Shown: positions 1-5,852 of the stretch, piece by piece | Layout: each line of letters starts with the position of its first letter | Position numbering within the stretch: the first letter of the stretch is position 1 | Source: Ferruginibacter sp. | GTDB lineage: Bacteria > Bacteroidota > Bacteroidia > Chitinophagales > Chitinophagaceae | Length of the DNA: 6,420 bases | Assembly (NCBI GenBank): GCA_025352435.1 | Contig: JANXTN010000233.1 | Coordinates: 1-6,420 of the forward strand | Reading direction: 5' to 3' | The notes under the pieces: generated by a model | Seen by the model: the letters and a program-made list of their open reading frames with translations, nothing else | Databases searched by the model: none | What the model was told of the DNA's origin: nothing | Position numbers and translations under genes: made by a program

Positions 1-313
1 CAGCAAGTGTTTCATCATTTTTATAAATTTCATGTATCATTGTCCATCTGCTAAAATCGGCAGAAGTTTTATCCAGTTTAACATTGATAGAAACTTTATC
101 TCCGAATACAATTTCTTTCTTAAAAATACATTCTTCTCTAAATAAAATTGGTCCTATGTTTTGCTCCTGCATAAATGAAGGACTTAATCCATTCTCTATT
201 AAAAAAGCCATGCGGCAATAAGCACCGAAATCATAATATCTAGAATGTACTACATGAAAATTTGGATCAAGATCTGACCAACGGACTTCAACATTTTTTA
301 CAAAATCACTCAT
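1..313 (-). CDS. Acyl-CoA thioesterase, hotdog fold (4HBT/YbgC-like), 3' end cut by window edge
   Basis: This gene encodes a likely thioesterase that hydrolyses acyl-CoA in the cytoplasm; the natural substrate is unknown. It starts at ATG 311-313 and stays open to the left edge, giving 104 residues of an expected 130-145. The N-terminal motif VRWSDLDPNFHVVHSRYYD (residues 10-28) matches the hotdog signature in which an aspartate precedes the central helix. D16 aligns with catalytic D17 of Pseudomonas 4-hydroxybenzoyl-CoA thioesterase. The usual GHVNN is replaced by FHVVH, a variant I recall from Bacteroidota homologues. The segments GPILFREECIF, FGDKVSI and SRWTMIHEIYKN fit the following beta strands. 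The gene lies 94 nt downstream of the phosphorylase-family gene on the same strand, behind a terminator, so it probably has its own promoter, although I see no clear TAnnTTTG box. Confidence 0.85.
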   Translation of the reverse strand, partial: MSDFVKNVEVRWSDLDPNFHVVHSRYYDFGAYCRMAFLIENGLSPSFMQEQNIGPILFREECIFKKEIVFGDKVSINVKLDKTSADFSRWTMIHEIYKNDETLA

Positions 314-333
314 AATTTTAATATTTTAAAATT
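314..333. repeat. AT-only inverted repeat abutting the thioesterase start codon
   Basis: Arms AATTTTAA (314-321) and TTAAAATT (326-333) are perfectly complementary around the 4-nt spacer TATT. The repeat directly touches the ATG at 311-313, so it occupies the translation-initiation region of the minus-strand mRNA. With only A-T pairs the hairpin would be weak, and such repeats arise easily by chance in AT-rich spacers. It may influence initiation or may mean nothing. Confidence 0.4.
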
Positions 334-352
334 CTCTTTGGTTATTCTAAAT

Positions 353-383
353 AAAAAATCTTCTCGCCTTGGGCGAGAAGATT
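353..383 (-). terminator. Rho-independent terminator of the phosphorylase-family gene
   Basis: Positions 357-368 and 372-383 form a perfect 12-bp stem with the GC-rich core GGCGAG/CTCGCC and a 3-nt loop (369-371). Read on the minus strand, the stem is followed by four further T residues (356-353), giving a U tract. It begins 25 nt after the stop codon of the phosphorylase-family gene (408-410) and lies before the thioesterase start. There is no T run on the plus-strand side, so it is directional. Confidence 0.9.
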
Positions 384-407
384 AGTGCATTGAAAAATAT
401 AAAACGT

Positions 408-2066
408 TTAACCGTTGTACATAATATCATAATATTCTTTCGCCATTCTATTGCTATCAAACTGCCACCTTACATCGTGCATTCCGTTTTTTACAATCTG
501 TCGCCACACGTTTGCATTTTCGTAATACATAGGCAAAATCTGATTTTCCAAAATTTCATACATTTTTTCTAAATCGTATTCGTCCTGCTCATGCGTTCCC
601 ATGTTTTCATAATCAGCCGGTGGAATTAAAAAGCCATTGTTTCCATGGTTAATAAATTCGCAAATCCAACCATCATTTGTACTTAAGTTTACAGCTCCAT
701 TCATAGCAGCCGTCATCCCACTTGTGCCACTTGCTTCTCTTGGCACACGAGGATTATTTAACCATACGTCTGCTGCCTGTTTTAGTCTTTTACTCAATGC
801 AAGTTCGTATCCAACACAAACGGCAACATTTGGAAATAGCTTACTTAGGTTTACAAGAAAATTAAAATCGCTGATAGCAGGATAATCAACAGGGTAAGGC
901 TTTCCCGCCCAAATAATCTGTACAGGATATTTTGTATTTTCCATTAACGCCTGAAACTTCTCCTGATTTCTTGTTATTAATTCTGCTCGTTTATAACCTG
1001 CAAAACGCCTTGCCCACACAATTGTTAACACATCGGGATTCATAACTTTACCCGACTGATCCGATACCAATTCAAACGCTCTTTTTTTAAGGTATCTTTT
1101 CCTGTCAATAAAGCCGGCATCGTTGTGTGTATCAGCAAAATTATACAACTGCTTATCTGCCCAATAATGCCAGTTCTGCGCATTCGTAATTGCCTTTATC
1201 TCACAAATATTTTCATACTTACTCCACATTTTTCTGCTCACCTCGCCATGTAACTGGCTCACACCATTTGCTAAGCGTGCAAAACGTAATGCAACTAACG
1301 AATGGTTAAATTCATTATCTGTAATACCCGTTAAGCCTCTTACTTCATCCATAGAAAGTCCACAGAAGTACCCCATTTTTTCACACAAATACATATCGTG
1401 CTTTTCATTTCCGGCTTCTTCCGGTGTATGGGTAGTAAATACCAAACGCTTCTTTACTTCTTCTTTATTTTTTCCAAACTTTTGGTATAGATAGAATGCT
1501 GAACTTACTGCATGTGCTTCATTCAAGTGGTATACATCAGGATTAAAATTTAATTCATCCATTAGCTTAGCACCACCTACACCTAGTACTATAAACTGCG
1601 CTACTTTGGTTGCTACATTGGCATCATACAACCTATGAGTAATTGTTTGAGAAACGTAATCATTTTCCGGCAAATCTGTACTAAGTAAAAACAAAGGTGC
1701 ACTTTTAAATGTTTCAGGGTTTAAGTAAAGCACTTTTATCCACACCGGATGTTCATGAATACTTATTTGAAATTTAATTCCGGTTTCTTCTAAATAATTA
1801 TAAATTTTTTCGTTCCACTGCACCTGTAATGTTTGATCGGGATTACGTGCCTGGTCATAATATCCATATTTCCAAAGTATTCCAATTCCCACGAGGTTTT
1901 GTCTCAGTTCATATGCGCTTCTAAGATGGGAGCCGCTCAAATATCCTAGTCCACCACTGTAAATTTTTAATGGCTGATGTACAGCAAATTCCATAGAAAA
2001 ATAAGCTGATTTTTTTGAATATGCAGGGTCAACCAAATAAGGAACTTCGTAACGTTTAAAATTCAT
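408..2066 (-). CDS. glgP: Alpha-glucan phosphorylase family protein (GT35, short form) lacking the PLP lysine
   Basis: This is a short GT35 homologue (alpha-glucan/maltodextrin phosphorylase-like, cytoplasmic). The family releases glucose-1-phosphate from glycogen or maltodextrin using PLP. ATG at 2064-2066 gives 552 aa. A TTG at 2091-2093 would add nine residues, but the ATG puts MNFKRYEVPY at the front, the start I expect. Visible family motifs, numbered from the ATG, are YFSMEFA (22-28), YSGGLG (36-41), HRLYDAN (144-150), DVYHLNEAHA (177-186), VFTTHTP (209-215), RLANGVSQLHGEVSRKMW (264-281), ARRFAGYKRA (352-361) and DVWLNNPR (433-440). R354 and K359 correspond to the phosphate-contacting R569 and K574 of rabbit muscle phosphorylase. 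In EASGTSGMTAAMNG (444-457), T452 (codon ACG, 711-713) stands where the family has the Schiff-base lysine (K680 in rabbit). The usual ITNGVH reads ITNAQN. The frame is intact, so this is not an obvious pseudogene. Phosphorolytic activity is doubtful; family membership is secure. Confidence 0.88.
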   Translation of the reverse strand: MNFKRYEVPYLVDPAYSKKSAYFSMEFAVHQPLKIYSGGLGYLSGSHLRSAYELRQNLVGIGILWKYGYYDQARNPDQTLQVQWNEKIYNYLEETGIKFQISIHEHPVWIKVLYLNPETFKSAPLFLLSTDLPENDYVSQTITHRLYDANVATKVAQFIVLGVGGAKLMDELNFNPDVYHLNEAHAVSSAFYLYQKFGKNKEEVKKRLVFTTHTPEEAGNEKHDMYLCEKMGYFCGLSMDEVRGLTGITDNEFNHSLVALRFARLANGVSQLHGEVSRKMWSKYENICEIKAITNAQNWHYWADKQLYNFADTHNDAGFIDRKRYLKKRAFELVSDQSGKVMNPDVLTIVWARRFAGYKRAELITRNQEKFQALMENTKYPVQIIWAGKPYPVDYPAISDFNFLVNLSKLFPNVAVCVGYELALSKRLKQAADVWLNNPRVPREASGTSGMTAAMNGAVNLSTNDGWICEFINHGNNGFLIPPADYENMGTHEQDEYDLEKMYEILENQILPMYYENANVWRQIVKNGMHDVRWQFDSNRMAKEYYDIMYNG

Positions 2067-2182
2067 TCTTTTTAAAAATTTAATGAACTGCAATATAAAT
2101 AGGAATTATTAATTAAAGCGAAGGATGTTTTTTAGAGAATGCTTTGTTTTCAAAGACACAATTTGTTTGACTAAGTAGATAA

Positions 2183-2216
2183 TTGGGCAATTAGTAAATA
2201 AGAATTATTAGATTTG
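2183..2216 (+). promoter_or_regulatory. Putative Bacteroidota-type promoter of the Nramp-Usp gene
   Basis: The octamer TAGATTTG (2209-2216) matches the Bacteroidota -7 consensus TAnnTTTG exactly. A TTG (2183-2185) lies 23 nt upstream, within the 17-23 nt spacing described for the -33 element. Transcription would start near 2221-2225 and leave a leader of roughly 40 nt before ATG 2261. The rest of the 194-nt divergent spacer (2067-2260) shows no clear promoter for the opposite gene and no riboswitch-like structure that I can recognise. Confidence 0.5.
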
Positions 2217-2260
2217 CCTAACTTCAAAATTCACCTACAGAAAGTTTATAGATAAGAAGT

Positions 2261-4156
2261 ATGATAAGAAATGATTTACCCTACAATTCACTTAGTGAAG
2301 TCCACCACAGTATTGACACAACGCTTCCTAAAAAAGGATTAAGAAAAATATTTTCATTTTTAGGTCCTGCATACTTAATCAGTGTTGGGTATATGGATCC
2401 CGGTAACTGGGCTACAGATATTGAGGGTGGAAGTACGTATGGTTATGCATTGATTTGGGTATTGCTCATGAGCAATTTGATGGCTCTTTTATTACAGGGT
2501 TTATCTGCAAGACTTGGTATTGTGAGGGGCCGAGATCTAGCCCAAGCTAATAGAGAAACATATCCAAAAGGAGTAAATTTTATATTGTATCTGCTGGCTG
2601 AAGTTGCCATAGCAGCGTGCGATTTGGCAGAAGTTTTGGGAATGGCCATCGGTATACAACTGCTTACCGGGCTTCCTTTAGTGTGGGGAGTAAGCATTAC
2701 TGTGCTGGATACTTTTTTATTACTCTATTTACAAAAGTTAGGAATGCGTAAAATGGAGGCGTTTATAATTGCATTGGTGGGTGTAATTTTTGTAGCTTTT
2801 TTTATACAAATTTTTATGGCTGCGCCAGAAGTTAGTGAAATAGTAAAAGGATTTATTCCTTCGTTTCCTAATAAAAACAATCCGCAAAATGAAACTGCAC
2901 TTTTTTTAGCAGTGGGAATTATTGGTGCTACAGTAATGCCGCATAATTTGTATTTGCATTCTGCTTTGGTGCAATCCCGAAAAATAGATCGTACAGATTT
3001 TGGAATTAAACAGGCCATTAGGTTCAATAGAATAGATACAACTATTGCACTTAACCTTGCTTTTTTCGTGAATGCTGCCATTCTTGTGTTAGCAGGAACA
3101 TTATTCTTTGGGACTGAATATGCCGGTACAAAGGAAATTCAGGATGCGCATGAATTGTTGCCATCTTTTTTAGGTAAAGCTGCGCCAATATTATTTGCTG
3201 TTGCATTGATAGCCGCAGGACAAAGCAGTACCGTTACAGGTACATTAGCCGGACAAATAATTATGGAAGGTTATTTAAGCCTAAGAATAAATCCTTTATT
3301 ACGCCGGCTTATAACAAGAATGGTAGCCATTGCACCTGCACTCATTGTAATATTAATTTACGGCGAAAAAGAAGTGGGCAGTTTACTGGTAATGAGCCAG
3401 GTAATATTGAGTATGCAATTAGGCTTCGCTGTTATTCCTTTAATATATTTCGTGAGCGATAAAAAAACAATGGGCAAATTTGCCATTAATAACCTTACAA
3501 AAATAACTGCAGGTGCTATTGCTGGGGTACTAGTCTATTTAAATCTGAGATTATTAGTGGAGAAATCATTGGTGATATTTGAAAGCGACAGTATTTGGTC
3601 AAAGATATTTTTAATTGCCGCAGCCATATTTTTTGGAAGTATACTTCTCTACATCACATTTTTTCCCTTGTTTAAAAACAGAACGACCCATTCATCTATA
3701 GCAATGCACGGTGCTGTAAATATGTTACCGGAGTTACTTCTACCAACTTACCACAACATAGCCATTGCATTGGATTTTAGCAAGGATGATCATAAAATAA
3801 TAGCTTACGCATTGGGGCAGGGAAATGCAGATTCAACCTATTTATTAATACATGTCGTTGAAAGTGCATCTGCAAATTTGTGGGGCGAGAACAGCAATGA
3901 TAATGAAACTACAAACGACAAAGAGCAACTCGAACATTATGCAAATCAATTAAAATTGAGAGGGCTAAAAGTTACTACAGAGCTAGGTTACAGAAGTAGA
4001 GTAAAAGAAATAGTACGGATTGTAAAAGAAAAAAAGGCAGATTTAATTGTGATGGGAGCACACGGACACACAGGCATGAAAGATATCATTTATGGAGAAA
4101 CGGTTAATGCTGTGAGACATGAATTAAAAATTCCCGTATTGATAGTTACTTTGTAA
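2261..4156 (+). CDS. Nramp-family divalent metal (Mn/Fe) transporter fused to a C-terminal UspA domain
   Basis: This inner-membrane, proton-coupled importer probably carries Mn2+ or Fe2+. Residues 30-472 form the Nramp (MntH-like) part with about 11-12 membrane segments. TM1 carries DPGN (46-49) and TM6 carries GATVMPH (222-228). D46, N49, A223 and M226 match the metal ligands known from Deinococcus Nramp, and the methionine favours transition metals over Ca/Mg. DLAEVLGMAIGIQLLTGLP (121-139) and QSSTVTGTLAGQIIMEGY (321-338) are further family signatures. A linker (473-497) leads to a complete universal stress protein domain (498-631). This has IAIALDF near its start and G599-xx-G602-9x-G612, the nucleotide-binding loop of ATP-type Usp proteins, with E613-T614 where S/T is usual. 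Stand-alone Nramp proteins are about 400-450 aa, so 631 aa reflects the fusion. The first in-frame ATG is used and the next Met (residue 45) lies inside TM1. The last 11 bp overlap the opposing gene. I infer that the Usp domain senses nucleotide or stress. Confidence 0.93.
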   Translation: MIRNDLPYNSLSEVHHSIDTTLPKKGLRKIFSFLGPAYLISVGYMDPGNWATDIEGGSTYGYALIWVLLMSNLMALLLQGLSARLGIVRGRDLAQANRETYPKGVNFILYLLAEVAIAACDLAEVLGMAIGIQLLTGLPLVWGVSITVLDTFLLLYLQKLGMRKMEAFIIALVGVIFVAFFIQIFMAAPEVSEIVKGFIPSFPNKNNPQNETALFLAVGIIGATVMPHNLYLHSALVQSRKIDRTDFGIKQAIRFNRIDTTIALNLAFFVNAAILVLAGTLFFGTEYAGTKEIQDAHELLPSFLGKAAPILFAVALIAAGQSSTVTGTLAGQIIMEGYLSLRINPLLRRLITRMVAIAPALIVILIYGEKEVGSLLVMSQVILSMQLGFAVIPLIYFVSDKKTMGKFAINNLTKITAGAIAGVLVYLNLRLLVEKSLVIFESDSIWSKIFLIAAAIFFGSILLYITFFPLFKNRTTHSSIAMHGAVNMLPELLLPTYHNIAIALDFSKDDHKIIAYALGQGNADSTYLLIHVVESASANLWGENSNDNETTNDKEQLEHYANQLKLRGLKVTTELGYRSRVKEIVRIVKEKKADLIVMGAHGHTGMKDIIYGETVNAVRHELKIPVLIVTL

Positions 4157-4724
4157 TAAGCGGAAGCTTTTCAGCAAAAAAATTATTCCACTTTTTTTGC
4201 TTGTCTTCTAATTGCCCATTCATTGTTTGTTTATCATAGTCATCCTGCATTTTATTCATCATATCACAACACTCTTTGTAAATTTTAGGCACAACCATAT
4301 TGCAGTTCGATGTGGTGATAACAGTATTCTTTAATTTGTTTATAAAAATTCCTGCAGCAAGATAACTCACATCAAAATGATGTTGCTCATGGTTTAAAAT
4401 ATAAGAGGAGGTTTTTCCTTGCCTTACCCAAGACCCTTTTTTGTTGAAGTAACAATAAACGGCAACGTTAATTTCAGCTTTTCTATTAGATGCATTCATA
4501 TTTGCCTTGTAGCCAAAACCCGATGCTGTAATAGCAGCCACTGGGCTTGGTGGCCCAGGCATTCCTTTAAAATCATCCCAACCCAATTTTTGATCTGCGT
4601 GATAATAAATAGTGTTGGGCTTGCTCATATCAGTTTGTTCTGTCCAGTAAATATTTGTTGTAACCTGAGCGGATATGGAGAAACATAAAAAAACAGAAAG
4701 AAGGGTTGAAAAAACCAATTTCAT
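4146..4724 (-). CDS. Secreted DUF922-type putative zinc-dependent protease
   Basis: This appears to be an exported protein of the DUF922 family (predicted secreted Zn-dependent proteases; function unproven). ATG 4722-4724 gives 192 aa and places a signal peptide at residues 1-19 (MKLVFSTLLSVFLCFSISA, likely cut before Q20). A TTG at 4767-4769 would prepend 15 non-hydrophobic residues and is less likely. C14 is preceded by Leu, so it is not a lipobox. Family features are a central LGWDDFKGMPGP-like segment (residues 47-58), the motif HEQHHFD (112-118) containing HEXXH, and a C-terminal YDKQTMNG...KKW stretch (163-179). In homologues I remember, the last motif reads YDxETxHG; here Asn replaces the His, so a possible metal ligand may be missing. 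Cysteines at 141, 152 and 153 could form disulfides in the periplasm. The gene ends 11 bp inside the transporter's 3' end, and no intrinsic terminator lies between them. Confidence 0.75.
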   Translation of the reverse strand: MKLVFSTLLSVFLCFSISAQVTTNIYWTEQTDMSKPNTIYYHADQKLGWDDFKGMPGPPSPVAAITASGFGYKANMNASNRKAEINVAVYCYFNKKGSWVRQGKTSSYILNHEQHHFDVSYLAAGIFINKLKNTVITTSNCNMVVPKIYKECCDMMNKMQDDYDKQTMNGQLEDKQKKWNNFFAEKLPLITK

Positions 4725-4734
4725 TAAAATAGTA

Positions 4735-4748
4735 TTTGGATATCCAAA
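4735..4748. promoter_or_regulatory. 14-bp perfect palindrome upstream of the DUF922 gene, possible operator
   Basis: TTTGGATATCCAAA is a perfect palindrome with no spacer, 10 nt upstream of the ATG at 4722-4724. Its position in the probable leader or promoter suits a dimeric regulator, but the RNA could also form only a tight, unstable hairpin. I find no second copy in the window and cannot name a regulator. The remainder of the 113-nt spacer (4725-4837) holds AT-rich sequence without a clear -7 box. Confidence 0.35.
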
Positions 4749-4837
4749 ACAACAAAAAACTTTTTGCAATTTTTATTAACAGAAGTACAATTAGTATTCA
4801 ATTAACAGCCATCAGGAATAATTGAACACACAAATAA

Positions 4838-5842
4838 TTAAATTCTATCTTTTACTTTCTCAACTAACTGCTCTACGTTAATTTTTTGCATACAATTAAA
4901 ATGATCGAGCGGACATTTATTTAAACCATATTTGCTACAAGGCTGGCATTTTAAATTAAGTACAATATTGTCGTAGATAGGTTTGGGTTGGTGACTTAAA
5001 AAAACTTCCCCGTAATATGGTTCTACATCAAGGTCCGGCGAAGTGCCGCCCCAAAGTGCTATCACAGGGCGTTTGAGTGCACAAGCTATGTATTGCATAC
5101 CTGTATCATTGCTGATAACAAGTTTTGCTTTCTTAATAATGTCTGCAGATTCGCTAATATTAAATTTACCGCAGGCATTATAAATTTTTACAGTATCTGT
5201 ATCAGCAATTATTTTTCCACTTTCAATATCTTCTTTGCCGCCAAGCAAAATAATGGGATGATCAATTTTGCTGCACAATTCAATAATTTTTTCCTCAGGA
5301 AAACGTTTGGTAAAATAGGTAGCACCAATTACTATCACAATATATCCTGCTAAATGTCCCGTAGGAATATCATCCGGCTTTACTTCATATTGTGGTGCTA
5401 TAAAATAATCTAAACCGCCGCCATCATCTGTTACACCAAGCGGAAGTACAGTATCTAAGCTGCGTAGAGTGATGTGCCTGTCAGGCATTACATCAATATT
5501 TAATTGAGTAAGAAGTAATTTTTGAAAAGTCAGTTTATTTATTGTATGTGTCTCTTTGCCTATTGCTCTTTTAATTTTATTGCTTCGTATATTGTTGTGA
5601 AGATCTATTACGTAATCATAATTTTCAGCCCTTAATTTTACAATTACTCCTTCTAAATTAGAATCGTAATAAAAAAACTTATCAATGTAAGGGTTGGCAG
5701 CTGTTACAATTTTGTAAGAAAGTTTGGTAAGAAAATGTACTTCTGCATCTGGGAGTTGCTTTTTTACACAGCGAAATACGGGGCTTGCCAAAACAATATC
5801 ACCAATAGATGAAAATCGAATTATGAGGATTTTTTTTGTCAA
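4838..5842 (-). CDS. Glycosyltransferase family 9 (ADP-heptose:LPS heptosyltransferase-like)
   Basis: This is a cytoplasmic GT-B enzyme of family GT9, which transfers heptose or a related sugar onto lipopolysaccharide core or another surface glycan; donor and acceptor are unknown. The N-terminal domain opens with KILIIRFSSIGDIVLASPV (4-22), and D15 corresponds to the catalytic Asp13 of E. coli WaaC. The C-terminal domain has GATYFTKRFPEE (173-184, with K179 near the WaaC Lys192 position), ILLGGKED (198-205), and SNDTGMQYIACALKRPVIAL (244-263) with donor-binding D246, then GGTSP (265-269). Four cysteines (299, 302, 310, 317) in LKCQPC...CPL...CM recur in many GT9 proteins. At 334 aa the length is normal. 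The only start that preserves the first strand is TTG 5840-5842, because a stop lies three codons upstream and the next Met is residue 119. The gene follows the MFS gene after 10 nt, so co-transcription is likely. Confidence 0.92.
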   Translation of the reverse strand: MTKKILIIRFSSIGDIVLASPVFRCVKKQLPDAEVHFLTKLSYKIVTAANPYIDKFFYYDSNLEGVIVKLRAENYDYVIDLHNNIRSNKIKRAIGKETHTINKLTFQKLLLTQLNIDVMPDRHITLRSLDTVLPLGVTDDGGGLDYFIAPQYEVKPDDIPTGHLAGYIVIVIGATYFTKRFPEEKIIELCSKIDHPIILLGGKEDIESGKIIADTDTVKIYNACGKFNISESADIIKKAKLVISNDTGMQYIACALKRPVIALWGGTSPDLDVEPYYGEVFLSHQPKPIYDNIVLNLKCQPCSKYGLNKCPLDHFNCMQKINVEQLVEKVKDRI

Positions 5843-5852
5843 AATAATTTAC

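Noticed and set aside
2067..2093. Extended N-terminus of the phosphorylase homologue from TTG at 2091-2093
   Set aside because: It adds nine residues with no family support, and an ATG directly precedes the conserved start MNFKRYEVPY.
2217..2260. Mn-sensing (yybP-ykoY) or other riboswitch before the transporter
   Set aside because: The probable leader is only about 40 nt, too short for a known metal riboswitch, and shows no paired elements.
2251..2270. Direct repeat GATAAGAA flanking the Nramp start codon (2251-2258 and 2263-2270)
   Set aside because: It is short and low in complexity, and the second copy is part of the coding sequence; consistent with chance.
2725..3081. Open frame of 118 codons antisense to the Nramp gene
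   Set aside because: It lies wholly within a well-supported conserved coding sequence and its translation resembles no family; shadow of the real gene. The same applies to other short antisense frames at 369-572, 637-885, 2443-2697, 4419-4688, 5093-5353 and 5724-5915.
4683..4724. Lipoprotein signal in the DUF922 protein (Cys14)
   Set aside because: The residue before the cysteine is Leu, not Gly/Ala/Ser, so the lipobox rule fails; an ordinary signal peptide fits better.
4725..4769. Extended N-terminus of the DUF922 protein from TTG at 4767-4769
   Set aside because: It would put a cysteine-rich, non-signal stretch before a good signal peptide, and it covers the palindrome in the likely leader.
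4797..4826. Hairpin TTCAATTA / TAATTGAA downstream of the GT9 gene as a terminator
   Set aside because: The 8-bp stem is AT-rich with a 14-nt loop and no T tract follows on the minus strand; too weak to call.
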